Below are positions 50,506-58,860 of a stretch of 64,000 bases of DNA, in pieces; positions within the stretch are counted from its first letter, which is position 1, and each line of letters starts with the position of its first letter. The position numbers were made by a program, and so were the translations under genes. The notes below the pieces were generated by a model. That model was given only the letters and a program-made list of their open reading frames with translations, made no database searches and was not told the DNA's origin. Source of the stretch: Celerinatantimonas yamalensis (GTDB lineage Bacteria; Pseudomonadota; Gammaproteobacteria; Enterobacterales; Celerinatantimonadaceae); the NCBI RefSeq assembly GCF_046054155.1, contig NZ_JBEQCT010000004.1, positions 124,001 to 188,000 on the forward strand, read 5' to 3'.

Positions 50506-51546
50506 ATGAAAGATGTTCAATCACTGCATACGTTTGGTGTAAAGGCATATTGCCGTGATCTGTTGATTCTGAATCATCTCGATGATTTAAAAGAGCTCGC
50601 AGAGCTTGAACGCCAAGGCCTACCTTGGTTAGTGATCGGCGAAGGTTCGAATGTCTTGTTTGTTGAAGACTTTCAAGGCACTTTAGTGGTGAATCGATTA
50701 AATGGGCGGCAACTTGTCCAACACCCACAGGGCTGGTTTATTGAAGCTGCCTCAGGGGAGAATTGGCATCAATTGGTTAGTTGGTTGATCGATCGCGATG
50801 TCCCCGGGCTGGAAAATCTAGCACTCATCCCAGGATCTGTGGGAGCGGCACCGGTGCAAAATATTGGTGCCTATGGCGCTGAATTTAGCCAATTTTGCCG
50901 ATGGGTAGAAGTATGGGATGCAAGCTGCGAGCAGTTTAGTGTGCTCACCCAAGCACAGTGCCAATTTGGTTACCGAGACAGTTTATTTAAGCATGTGCCG
51001 CGCAGTTCAATGGTTATTACCCGCGTTGGTCTGCAATTACCCCAAGCGTGGCAACCTAATTGTCAATATGGCCCACTGCGTGAATTAGATGATACCGCGA
51101 CGGCTCAGCAAATTTTTGAACTGGTGTGTAGAACTCGCCGCGTAAAATTGCCGGATCCAAAGCAGACTGGCAATGCTGGGAGTTTTTTTAAGAATCCTAT
51201 TGTCAGTGAAGCATGGCTGCGTCACTATCAAGCTCAATATCCTCAGTTGCCCTTTTATTCACAACCTGAGGGAAATTATAAGATAGCGGCCGGATGGCTG
51301 ATTGACCAATGTGGTTTGAAAGGTTATCGCCAAAATGGTGCGGGGGTACACTCTCACCAAGCCCTCGTGTTAATCAATGAGTCCGGTACAACCAGCGGGT
51401 TGGCAATAGCCCAATTAGCGGCCCATATACAACAACAAGTTCACTCGCGTTTTGCGGTGACTCTCGAACCGGAAGTATTGTTGATTGGACGGCATGGGTT
51501 TATGCAATCAAGGGAGAAATTATCCAACTATGCAAAATCATCATAA
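50506..51546 (+). CDS. murB: UDP-N-acetylenolpyruvoylglucosamine reductase
   Basis: A FAD enzyme for the second committed step of peptidoglycan synthesis, 346 residues (E. coli 342), type I. FAD-binding segment VIGEGSNVLFVEDFQGTLV, then LALIPGSVGAAPVQNIGAYG, and GNAGSFFKNPIVS carries the proton-donor serine. Final segment LEPEVLLIGRHG. The ATG has a GTAAGGCGGATAG ribosome-binding site. birA overlaps its end by 17 bases. Confidence 0.97.
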   Translation: MKDVQSLHTFGVKAYCRDLLILNHLDDLKELAELERQGLPWLVIGEGSNVLFVEDFQGTLVVNRLNGRQLVQHPQGWFIEAASGENWHQLVSWLIDRDVPGLENLALIPGSVGAAPVQNIGAYGAEFSQFCRWVEVWDASCEQFSVLTQAQCQFGYRDSLFKHVPRSSMVITRVGLQLPQAWQPNCQYGPLRELDDTATAQQIFELVCRTRRVKLPDPKQTGNAGSFFKNPIVSEAWLRHYQAQYPQLPFYSQPEGNYKIAAGWLIDQCGLKGYRQNGAGVHSHQALVLINESGTTSGLAIAQLAAHIQQQVHSRFAVTLEPEVLLIGRHGFMQSREKLSNYAKSS

Positions 51547-52489
51547 TGCATTTGAGCTCTTGAACTACCTCAGCGATGGTCATTTTTACTCCGGTCAATT
51601 GCTCGCACAGCACCTAAATGTTTCACGTACTTCCATTGCGACTTATATTCACCAGCTGCAGGCTATGGGCGTTGATATATACTCAGTTAAAGGGCGCGGC
51701 TACTGTCTTGCACATTCTATTTCGATGTTAGATTTAGACAAGTTACAGCCTCATATTAAGGCTCCCATTCACCTCTTTTCGGAAATTGCATCCACTAATA
51801 GCTGGATGATGGGCCGCTTAAATGATTTGAGTCATGGTGAATTGGTTAGCTGTGATTATCAAAATGCGGGGCGTGGGCGGCGTGGTCGCAGTTTTCACTC
51901 GGCAGTTGCCGGACAGCTCCCATTTTCTATTCATTGGCAGCATGAGGGCAACTTAGATGGCTTGCAAGGCTTAAGCTTGGTCGTTGGTATCGCCGTTGCA
52001 CAGACGCTGCGAGAGATGGGATATACTACGGTGGGGTTAAAGTGGCCCAACGATATCTATGCTGGCTATGAAAAACTGGCGGGGATACTGATTGAAATGA
52101 CAGGTCAGCCTCAGCAATTGGTGCACATCGTCGCCGGGATCGGTATTAATGTGCGTCTGGGCGATGTATCAGCCGGTATTGATCAAAAAGTTGCCGATTT
52201 AAGCCGCTTACAAGAGCAAATCGTGGATCGCAATGATTTATTGGTGCGTTGTTATCAAGCGCTGAATCAAGCCTATCAGCAGTTCTCTGAGAACGGCTTA
52301 GTGCCATTTATTGAACAATGGAATGAATTGGATATTTTTCATGGTGAAGCTGTAAAATTAATTTTTTCTGATGGCAGAACCGTTGAAGGGAATGTGAGTG
52401 GTGTTGATTCGCAAGGTAACTTGTTACTCAAACAGAACCATGAAATTCATGCTTTTTCAGCCGGTGAAGTTTCTTTAAGGCCTCAATAG
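51530..52489 (+). CDS. birA: Biotin-protein ligase / biotin repressor
   Basis: 319 residues (E. coli 321). The N-terminal winged helix (LLAQHLNVSRTSIATYIHQL) binds the bio operator, and the catalytic domain has DYQNAGRGRRGRSFHSAVAG (GRGRRGR biotinyl-AMP loop) and LKWPNDIYAGYEKLAGILIE. Start at ATG 51530 (MQNHHNAFELLNYL) is chosen from family length; the overlap with murB suggests coupling. Confidence 0.95.
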   Translation: MQNHHNAFELLNYLSDGHFYSGQLLAQHLNVSRTSIATYIHQLQAMGVDIYSVKGRGYCLAHSISMLDLDKLQPHIKAPIHLFSEIASTNSWMMGRLNDLSHGELVSCDYQNAGRGRRGRSFHSAVAGQLPFSIHWQHEGNLDGLQGLSLVVGIAVAQTLREMGYTTVGLKWPNDIYAGYEKLAGILIEMTGQPQQLVHIVAGIGINVRLGDVSAGIDQKVADLSRLQEQIVDRNDLLVRCYQALNQAYQQFSENGLVPFIEQWNELDIFHGEAVKLIFSDGRTVEGNVSGVDSQGNLLLKQNHEIHAFSAGEVSLRPQ

Positions 52490-52552
52490 TGCCAATATTG
52501 AGTGAAAATTATGCATTTAATCGCTAAAGACAGTTTTTTTTCACATTAGCAG

Positions 52553-52581
52553 TTGCATTTGAAAAAGGGATTCCCTAGAAT
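52553..52581 (+). promoter_or_regulatory. Promoter of the tRNA-tufB operon
   Basis: TTGCAT (52553-52558) and TAGAAT (52576-52581) are 17 bases apart. The following GCGCAGC is a GC-rich discriminator of the type seen at stringently controlled stable-RNA promoters. The first tRNA begins about 20 bases after the -10. Confidence 0.8.
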
Positions 52582-52601
52582 GCGCAGCACTTAACGACAT
52601 C

Positions 52602-52677
<76 letters not shown>

Positions 52678-52694
52678 TCGTTAAGCTAAAATAT

Positions 52695-52778
52695 GGAGGG
52701 GTTCCCGAGCGGCCAAAGGGAGCAGACTGTAAATCTGCCGCGAAAGCTTCGATGGTTCGAATCCGTCCCCCTCCACCA
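52695..52778 (+). tRNA. tyrU: tRNA-Tyr (anticodon GTA)
   Basis: A class II tRNA with a long variable arm (CCGCGAAAGCTTCGATGG region). The acceptor GGAGGGG pairs with CCCCTCC. The anticodon loop is CTGTAAA within CAGA/TCTG, giving GTA. CCA is encoded. Confidence 0.96.
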
Positions 52779-52819
52779 CTTTTTCTCGGTTTGAGGTGGT
52801 CTGATTTAAAGACTAACAG

Positions 52820-52895
<76 letters not shown>

Positions 52896-52897
52896 GT

Positions 52898-52973
52898 GCT
52901 GATATAGCTCAGTTGGTAGAGCGCACCCTTGGTAAGGGTGAGGTCGGCAGTTCAACTCTGCCTATCAGCACCA
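52898..52973 (+). tRNA. thrT: tRNA-Thr (anticodon GGT)
   Basis: 76 bases including CCA, only two bases after tRNA-Gly. The acceptor GCTGATA pairs with TATCAGC. The anticodon loop TTGGTAA lies in a CACCC/GGGTG stem. Confidence 0.96.
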
Positions 52974-53069
52974 GTCCTTTATCTCGCCTGCCTTAGATCG
53001 TTTTATAACGTTTGTATCAACAACCTTTGGTGCTAGAACACCAGTTGACTCCTTGTATGAGGGACGAGC

Positions 53070-54254
53070 ATGTCTAAAGAAAAATTTGAACGTTCGAAAC
53101 CGCACGTTAACGTTGGCACCATCGGTCACGTTGACCACGGTAAAACTACTCTGACAGCGGCTATTACTACTGTATTGGCAAAAACATACGGCGGTTCAGC
53201 GAAAGACTTCGCTTCTATCGATAACGCCCCTGAAGAACGTGAACGCGGTATTACAATTAATACTTCTCACGTTGAATATGATACACCAGCACGTCACTAT
53301 GCACACGTTGACTGCCCCGGACACGCTGACTATGTGAAAAACATGATCACGGGTGCTGCGCAAATGGACGGTGCGATCTTAGTGGTTGCAGCAACTGATG
53401 GCCCAATGCCACAAACGCGTGAACACATCCTACTGTCTCGTCAAGTTGGCGTGCCTTGTATCGTTGTATTCATGAACAAATGTGACATGGTTGACGACGA
53501 AGAGTTGTTAGAACTGGTTGAAATGGAAGTTCGCGAGCTGTTAAGCGAATATGATTTCCCAGGTGATGATCTGCCTGTTATTCAAGGTTCTGCACTGGGT
53601 GCATTGAACGGCGAAGCGCAGTGGGAAGAAAAAATCATTGAATTGGCGCAAGCATTAGATGATTACGTTCCTGAGCCTATTCGTGATATCGATCATCCAT
53701 TCTTGTTGCCTATTGAAGACGTTTTCTCAATCTCAGGCCGCGGTACAGTTGTGACTGGTCGTGTTGAACGTGGTATTGTCAAAGTTGGCGATGAAGTTGA
53801 AATCGTCGGTATCAAAGCGACAACTAAAACCACTTGTACAGGTGTTGAAATGTTCCGTAAACTGCTTGACGAAGGTCGTGCAGGTGAAAACATCGGTGCA
53901 TTGCTGCGCGGTACTAAACGGGAAGATGTTGAACGTGGTCAAGTACTGGCAAAACCAGGTACAATTACACCACATACACAATTTGAATCAGAAGTTTATG
54001 TTCTGAGCAAAGAAGAAGGTGGTCGTCATACCCCATTCTTCAAAGGCTACCGTCCACAGTTCTATTTCCGTACAACTGACGTTACGGGTGCTGTAGAGCT
54101 GCCAGAAGGCGTGGAAATGGTAATGCCTGGTGACAATATTAAATTCACAGTTGAATTGATTGCACCTATTGCGATGGATGAAGGGTTGCGCTTTGCGATC
54201 CGTGAAGGCGGTCGTACAGTTGGCGCTGGCGTGGTATCTAAAGTTATCGCGTAA
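53070..54254 (+). CDS. tufB: Elongation factor Tu
   Basis: 394 residues, as in E. coli. G1 GHVDHGKTTLTAAI, G2 RERGITINTSHVEY, G3 DCPGHADYVKNM and G4 NKCDMVDDEELLEL are complete. Delivers aminoacyl-tRNA to the ribosome. It follows four tRNAs whose promoter probably drives it, as in the E. coli tufB operon, and is followed by a strong terminator. Position identifies it as the tufB locus. Confidence 0.98.
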   Translation: MSKEKFERSKPHVNVGTIGHVDHGKTTLTAAITTVLAKTYGGSAKDFASIDNAPEERERGITINTSHVEYDTPARHYAHVDCPGHADYVKNMITGAAQMDGAILVVAATDGPMPQTREHILLSRQVGVPCIVVFMNKCDMVDDEELLELVEMEVRELLSEYDFPGDDLPVIQGSALGALNGEAQWEEKIIELAQALDDYVPEPIRDIDHPFLLPIEDVFSISGRGTVVTGRVERGIVKVGDEVEIVGIKATTKTTCTGVEMFRKLLDEGRAGENIGALLRGTKREDVERGQVLAKPGTITPHTQFESEVYVLSKEEGGRHTPFFKGYRPQFYFRTTDVTGAVELPEGVEMVMPGDNIKFTVELIAPIAMDEGLRFAIREGGRTVGAGVVSKVIA

Positions 54255-54274
54255 TCGTTTTAACGATTGCTAAT

Positions 54275-54305
54275 AAAAAAAGGTCGCTTTAGGCGGCCTT
54301 TTTTA
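54275..54305 (+). terminator. tufB terminator
   Basis: AAGGTCGC (54281-54288) pairs with GCGGCCTT (54294-54301, one G-U pair), with flanking A and T runs extending the stem and giving a T-tract. Confidence 0.9.
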
Positions 54306-54652
54306 ATATAAATTATTCGCAGATGTCACTCTAACTGTGATGTTATTTATTCGTGCATAAGAATCACTTGTGCGCTTTTTAAGGCTTGTTCTAACTCAAT
54401 CGCCTAGATGCTAACACCATTTAATTGGTTCACTGATTTTATGTGGGGCGTTCAATTTACATTATTGAAGCAATATCAGTAGACAGCATTAACCTATTCA
54501 CTACGACAGCCGGCACCAAGTAACTTGAAAGTCGCAATATCGCGCCAACACAAGTAACACATCAGATATAGTGAATGCATGAACCTACCTATTCCATCCT
54601 AATATAAATGGGTTATTATCAAGCGGGACGATATAACGAAGAGAGGTGAACG
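54306..54652. other. Intergenic region after tufB
   Basis: About 350 bases with no reading frame worth calling, no tRNA and no strong hairpin. It separates the tuf operon from three small enzyme genes. Confidence 0.5.
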
Positions 54653-55120
54653 GTGGTTATTCGATCCGCACAAGAGTCCGATTTAGATGCTTTAACCATG
54701 CTTAATCAACAAATTGGACAGATCCATTTTGACCAGATGCCTGAGGCTTTTGATGCTCCATCGGCGGCCGACCGACAATTTTTAGTTAATGTGTTAAAAA
54801 ATAATACACATCGTTTTTTTGTGGCGCAGCGTGGCCAGCAGGTCATCGGCTTTATCACTGCGACCATCACACAAAATGAAACCATTCCATTTTTAGTCAA
54901 ATTTCCAATTTGCCGCATTGGGTCGATAGTCGTTGATGAACATCATCGCTCGCGGGGAGTCGGACGAGCATTAATGAATGCAGTTCATCAATGGGCGCGA
55001 GAACAGGGCGCCAAGCAAGTGCGCTTGGAAGTAATGGCTTTTAATCACAAAGCACATCAGTTTTACACTACGCTTGGGTTTAGCCAGCATTCATTTATCA
55101 TGGCTAAACCACTTGATTGA
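54653..55120 (+). CDS. GNAT-family N-acetyltransferase
   Basis: 155 residues with a full GNAT fold: VIRSAQESDLDALTML at the start, motif A IGSIVVDEHHRSRGVGRALM (acetyl-CoA pyrophosphate loop), then motif B VRLEVMAFNHKAHQFYTTLG. Substrate unknown. The GTG at 54653 follows AGAGGTGAACG. It is the first of three genes between tufB and tRNA-Trp, probably not one operon because gaps of 125 and 43 bases separate them. Confidence 0.9.
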   Translation: MVIRSAQESDLDALTMLNQQIGQIHFDQMPEAFDAPSAADRQFLVNVLKNNTHRFFVAQRGQQVIGFITATITQNETIPFLVKFPICRIGSIVVDEHHRSRGVGRALMNAVHQWAREQGAKQVRLEVMAFNHKAHQFYTTLGFSQHSFIMAKPLD

Positions 55121-55245
55121 GCTAGCCGTGTGACTCACTACGCCGCAAGATTTGCGTTGCAGCAAGCTAGTCCTGCGCAACAGGCTAAGCCATAGTACTG
55201 TCTTATGTCGACTGTTGACTCAGTTAATTTGTTAGGTGAACTATT

Positions 55246-55599
55246 ATGACCCAATTTATCACACTCAGTAATAACTATGCGCACTATCATAGCCATGTTT
55301 ATTTTGACAAAACAACCTGCGAGCAAGCCCGCGCACTACGCTTGCAGATCATCGAGCAGCTTAATTTAGAAGTGGGGCGATTCCATGAAAAACAGGTTGG
55401 ACCGCATCCATCCTGGAGTTTTCAAACGAAGTTCACTCAAGCTGATTTTGCGATGTTTATCGCATGGATTGATACTCATCGGCAAAACTTGACGGTATTG
55501 GTTCATGCGGTGACGGGTGACGACTATATGGATCATACTGAACATGCAGACTGGCTCGGAGAGCCTGAAACACTAAACTTAGCCATCTTTTGTTGTTGA
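55246..55599 (+). CDS. DOPA 4,5-dioxygenase family protein
   Basis: A 117-residue protein of the small DOPA 4,5-dioxygenase family (PF08883 type). Histidines occur in AHYHSHVYFD, VGRFHEKQVGPHPSWSFQ, TVLVHAVTGDDYMDHTEHA and fit the family's metal-binding pattern. Bacterial members have unknown natural substrates. A GTGAACTATT ribosome-binding region precedes the ATG. Confidence 0.88.
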   Translation: MTQFITLSNNYAHYHSHVYFDKTTCEQARALRLQIIEQLNLEVGRFHEKQVGPHPSWSFQTKFTQADFAMFIAWIDTHRQNLTVLVHAVTGDDYMDHTEHADWLGEPETLNLAIFCC

Positions 55600-55642
55600 C
55601 CGATCCATTTTCAATAAATAGCCATTAACCTGCGAGGTTGTC

Positions 55643-56089
55643 ATGCTCGATGCTATTCATCATTGCGCAATTATTTGCTCGAACTATCAGGTCACTAAAC
55701 ATTTTTATACTCAGATCCTTGGCCTAACGGTGATTGCTGAACATTATCGCGCCGAACGTGATTCTTATAAGCTGGATTTAGCCCTGCCTGATGGCAGTCA
55801 AATTGAGTTATTTTCATTTGCCCATCCACCGACTCGATCCACATCGCCAGAAGCTTGTGGGTTGCGCCACCTAGCATTTTCAGTGTGTGATTTAGATCAG
55901 GTTATTGCCTATTTACAGCGACATGATATTAGCTGCGAGAGTGTTCGGGTCGACCCATATACACAAAAACGCTTTACCTTTTTTAAAGACCCGGATGACT
56001 TGCCGCTTGAGCTGTATGAAGTAAGATCTGCTCAACCATTGCAGAGTCGTTTATTTAAGGAGTCGAGTGCAATTAACCACTCAGTATAG
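55643..56089 (+). CDS. gloA2: VOC-family protein, GloA2/YaeR-like
   Basis: A 148-residue vicinal-oxygen-chelate protein. It follows E. coli YaeR closely: HHCAIICSNYQVTKHFYTQI, IELFSFAHPP, EACGLRHLAFSV, ESVRVDPYTQKRFTFFKDPD and LPLELYE. The C-terminus has about 19 residues more than YaeR. Metal ligands H, E, H and E of the fold are present. YaeR-type proteins are glyoxalase I-like but no physiological reaction is settled. Confidence 0.9.
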   Translation: MLDAIHHCAIICSNYQVTKHFYTQILGLTVIAEHYRAERDSYKLDLALPDGSQIELFSFAHPPTRSTSPEACGLRHLAFSVCDLDQVIAYLQRHDISCESVRVDPYTQKRFTFFKDPDDLPLELYEVRSAQPLQSRLFKESSAINHSV

Positions 56090-56201
56090 AATGCAGCGAA
56101 ATTACAATAAAATTAAATTTTTCCTCTACGAGCTCACGCTATTTCTGGTATCATGATACACAGGTCAAATTGTAGCTGACACTAGGTTCACAATTTAAGC
56201 G

Positions 56202-56229
56202 AAAGCCCCTAAAAACGGGGTTTTCTTTT
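56202..56229 (+). terminator. Terminator-like hairpin just before tRNA-Trp
   Basis: AAGCCCC (56203-56209) pairs with GGGGTTT (56217-56223, one G-U) around TAAAAAC, followed by TCTTTT. Most likely it ends the gloA2 transcript. It leaves only three bases before the tRNA, so the tRNA promoter must overlap it or the tRNA is read through it. A weak TTCACA-17-TAAAAA promoter overlaps (56187-56215). Confidence 0.7.
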
Positions 56230-56231
56230 GT

Positions 56232-56308
56232 AGGGGTGTAGTTCGAATTGGTAGAACGGCGGTCTCCAAAACCGACGGTTGGGGGTTCGACTCCCTCCAC
56301 CCCTGCCA
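56232..56308 (+). tRNA. tRNA-Trp (anticodon CCA)
   Basis: 77 bases including the encoded CCA. The acceptor AGGGGTG pairs with CACCCCT. The anticodon loop CTCCAAA lies in CGGT/ACCG. A tRNA-Trp in front of secE is also found in Vibrio and Shewanella relatives, as far as I recall. Confidence 0.95.
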
Positions 56309-56370
56309 ATTAGCTAGTTTAGCGCCGGTAATTGGCACGTGTTGGCTCAATTCAGTAGAAATAAAGTAGA

Positions 56371-56392
56371 CACGCTAAACAGCGTCGTTTTT
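56371..56392 (+). terminator. Weak hairpin with T-tract after tRNA-Trp
   Basis: ACGCT and AGCGT pair around AAAC, followed by CGTTTTT. The stem is only five base pairs. It may partially end the tRNA transcript before secE. Confidence 0.4.
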
Positions 56393-56415
56393 AGGTGTGG
56401 GATAACAGGTAGTTT

Positions 56416-56793
56416 ATGTCAACGAATACAGAAAACCAGAGCGGGTCTATGGATGGCCTAAAATGGGGATTAGTCGCAATTCTCGTCGCCGCTTCCGTAG
56501 TCGGCAACTACTATTACTCTAATATCTCGATCCTGTTTCGAGTGATCGGAGTTGTCGTCGCGATGGGTCTTGCTTTAGGGCTCGCTATGCTGACCACTAA
56601 AGGGAAAGCTGTCTGGAGTTTTGCTAAAGAAGCTCGTACCGAAGTGCGCAAAGTTGTTTGGCCAACCCGTCAAGAAGCTATGCAGACAACACTGATTGTA
56701 CTGGCAGTTTCTGCGGTGGTTGCGTTAATTTTATGGGGTCTTGATGGTATACTCGTTCGTCTAGTCAGCTTCATTACAGGGGTGAATGTTTAA
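56416..56793 (+). CDS. secE: Preprotein translocase subunit SecE
   Basis: 125 residues (E. coli 127) with three membrane segments, as in enteric SecE: residues about 15-33, 39-58 and 93-115. The conserved cytoplasmic segment is SFAKEARTEVRKVVWPTRQE, the essential part. SecE clamps SecY in the membrane. Its stop overlaps the nusG start by one base (TAATG). Confidence 0.97.
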   Translation: MSTNTENQSGSMDGLKWGLVAILVAASVVGNYYYSNISILFRVIGVVVAMGLALGLAMLTTKGKAVWSFAKEARTEVRKVVWPTRQEAMQTTLIVLAVSAVVALILWGLDGILVRLVSFITGVNV

Positions 56794-57338
56794 TGAGCGA
56801 AGAGTTAAAAAAACGCTGGTATGTCGTTCAGGCCTTTTCTGGCTATGAATCTCGTGTTGCTAAATCTCTGCGTGAACACATTAAGATCCATGGCCACGAA
56901 GATTTATTTGGGGATGTTCTTGTTCCTACTGAAGAAGTGGTCGAGATGCGCGCAGGTCAGCGTCGTAAAAGTGAGCGTAAGTTCTTCCCCGGCTATGTGC
57001 TGGTGCAGATGCACATGAACGATGAGAGCTGGCATTTGGTGCGTAATGTCCCTCGCGTATTAGGTTTTATTGGCGGCACTCCAGAGCGCCCAGCACCAAT
57101 TACTGATCGTGAAGCGGACAATATTTTAGATCGTCTCAATGAGTCTGCCGATAAGCCACGGCCAAAAACTCTGTTTGAACCCGGTGAAGTGGTTCGCGTG
57201 GTTGATGGCCCATTTGCTGATTTCAATGGTACCATTGAAGAAGTCGATTATGAGAAAAGTCGCGTAAAAGTATCTGTTCTGATCTTCGGTCGGGCGACAC
57301 CAGTTGAGTTAGAATTCGGTCAGATTGAAAAAGGCTGA
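56793..57338 (+). CDS. nusG: Transcription termination/antitermination factor NusG
   Basis: 181 residues, as in E. coli. The NGN domain has KKRWYVVQAFSGYESRVAKS and KFFPGYVLVQMHMN; the C-terminal KOW domain has FEPGEVVRVVDGPFADFNGT. Couples RNA polymerase to the ribosome and to Rho. secE-nusG is closed by a terminator 30 bases on. Confidence 0.97.
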   Translation: MSEELKKRWYVVQAFSGYESRVAKSLREHIKIHGHEDLFGDVLVPTEEVVEMRAGQRRKSERKFFPGYVLVQMHMNDESWHLVRNVPRVLGFIGGTPERPAPITDREADNILDRLNESADKPRPKTLFEPGEVVRVVDGPFADFNGTIEEVDYEKSRVKVSVLIFGRATPVELEFGQIEKG

Positions 57339-57359
57339 TCGAAATTTCGCCAGAAATGG

Positions 57360-57388
57360 TTGAGATAGGGCAGAGGATATTTTATAAT
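57360..57388 (+). promoter_or_regulatory. rplK promoter, overlapping the nusG terminator
   Basis: TTGAGA (57360-57365) and a perfect TATAAT (57383-57388) are 17 bases apart. The promoter lies on top of the nusG terminator hairpin, with the -10 in its loop region. Confidence 0.75.
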
Positions 57389-57402
57389 CCGCTGCCCTTT
57401 TG
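57368..57402 (+). terminator. nusG terminator
   Basis: GGGCAG (57368-57373) pairs with CTGCCC (57392-57397), with GGAT/ATCC pairing inside, followed by TTTT. It ends the secE-nusG transcript. Confidence 0.85.
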
Positions 57403-57463
57403 TTATATCGGGAAGCTAAGGTCCACGTTGGATTGAGGCGCTAGACCCAAATTAGAGGAAATT

Positions 57464-57892
57464 ATGGCTAAGAAAGTCCAAGCTTATATCAAGCTACAAG
57501 TTGCTGCTGGTGCAGCAAACCCTAGTCCACCAGTTGGTCCTGCATTAGGTCAACATGGTGTGAACATCATGGAATTTTGTAAAGCGTTCAACGCTCGTAC
57601 TGACAGCTTAGAAAAAGGCGCGCCAGTTCCTGTTGTTATCACTGTTTATAGTGACCGCTCTTTCACGTTCGAAACCAAGACACCACCTGCTTCATACCTG
57701 CTTAAAAAAGCGGCGGGCATCAAGTCTGGTTCTGGTACACCGAACAAGCAAAAAGTGGGTACGGTAACTCGTGCGCAGCTTGAAGAGATCGCTAAAGTTA
57801 AAGAAGTAGACATGACCGGCGCTGATTTAGATGCGATGGTTCGTTCAATCGAAGGTTCCGCCCGTGCAATGGGCCTGGTAGTAGAGGGCTAG
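57464..57892 (+). CDS. rplK: Ribosomal protein uL11
   Basis: 142 residues, as in E. coli. VQAYIKLQVAAGAANPSPPV and GPALGQHGVNIMEFCKAFNA form the N-terminal domain; the C-terminal domain binds 23S rRNA in the GTPase centre. It also mediates RelA activation. Three bases separate it from rplA. Confidence 0.98.
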   Translation: MAKKVQAYIKLQVAAGAANPSPPVGPALGQHGVNIMEFCKAFNARTDSLEKGAPVPVVITVYSDRSFTFETKTPPASYLLKKAAGIKSGSGTPNKQKVGTVTRAQLEEIAKVKEVDMTGADLDAMVRSIEGSARAMGLVVEG

Positions 57893-57895
57893 ACA

Positions 57896-58597
57896 ATGGC
57901 AAAACTTTCTAAACGTATGCGTACTATTCGCGAAAAAACTGACGCGACTAAAGACTACTCAATCAACGAAGCGGTTGCTTTGCTTAAAGAATTAGCGACG
58001 GCTAAATTTGTTGAAAGTGTTGATGCTTCTATTAACCTGGGTATTGATCCTCGTAAATCTGATCAAAATGTTCGCGGTGCGACTGTTCTACCCAATGGTA
58101 CTGGCCGTACCGTTCGTGTTGCTGTGTTCACTCAAGGTGCCAATGCAGAAGCGGCGAAAGCAGCTGGTGCAGATATCGTGGGTATGGATGATTTAGCAGC
58201 GCAAATTAAAGCGGGCGAAATGAACTTCGACGTGGTTATTGCTTCACCTGATGCGATGCGTGTTGTGGGTCAATTAGGCCAGATCTTAGGTCCTCGCGGG
58301 CTGATGCCAAACCCTAAAGTTGGTACTGTAACGCCGAACGTTGCTGAAGCGGTTAATAATGCTAAAGCCGGTCAGGTGCGTTATCGTAACGACAAAAACG
58401 GTATTATTCATACCACCATCGGTAAAGTTGACTTTGACGATGACAAGATCAAACAGAACTTGGAAGCGTTGCTAAGCGCACTGCGTAAAGCTAAACCTGC
58501 CCAGTCTAAAGGTCAGTTCATCAAAAAAGTAAATCTATCAACTACGATGGGTGCTGGTATTTCTATTGATATTGCATCTCTAGAACAACTTGCTTAA
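57896..58597 (+). CDS. rplA: Ribosomal protein uL1
   Basis: 233 residues (E. coli 234), MAKLSKRMRTIREKTDATKD. Includes GQILGPRGLMPNPKVGTVTP. L1 forms the mobile stalk at the E site and is the autogenous repressor of rplKA translation in E. coli. Confidence 0.98.
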   Translation: MAKLSKRMRTIREKTDATKDYSINEAVALLKELATAKFVESVDASINLGIDPRKSDQNVRGATVLPNGTGRTVRVAVFTQGANAEAAKAAGADIVGMDDLAAQIKAGEMNFDVVIASPDAMRVVGQLGQILGPRGLMPNPKVGTVTPNVAEAVNNAKAGQVRYRNDKNGIIHTTIGKVDFDDDKIKQNLEALLSALRKAKPAQSKGQFIKKVNLSTTMGAGISIDIASLEQLA

Positions 58598-58608
58598 TCC
58601 GATTTAGG

Positions 58609-58637
58609 TTTACATGGCGCGTTAATTGCTGTAAAAT
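58609..58637 (+). promoter_or_regulatory. rplJL-rpoBC promoter
   Basis: TTTACA (58609-58614) and TAAAAT (58632-58637) are 17 bases apart. It corresponds in position to the E. coli L10 promoter between rplA and rplJ. The GGCGCG/CGCGCC repeat (58616-58645) surrounds the -10. Confidence 0.75.
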
Positions 58638-58643
58638 TGCGCG

Positions 58644-58860
58644 CCTTATCTTATGGGTCTGGGTGTAACATTTGCCCACGTCCAAGACCGCAGGTGACAA
58701 TCAACAAATTGTCTTAAATTTCCTGCGCAGACGGTGAAAGAACCCTGAATAGTTTTATGACTTATTCTGGATCTGTAGCCGTACAAGTGCCCTAAATTAG
58801 TTTTATTTAGGGGAACATTAGTACTAGGTTTTCCTAGTTTGGAATCCAGGAGTAAAGCCA
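58644..58860 (+). promoter_or_regulatory. L10 leader region
   Basis: About 217 bases of untranslated leader before rplJ. It contains hairpin-forming stretches such as CAATTTGT-type pairings near 58700 and CTAAATTAG/TTTTATTTAG near 58792-58810. In E. coli L10(L12)4 binds this leader and represses translation of rplJL. Assigned by position and length. Confidence 0.55.
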
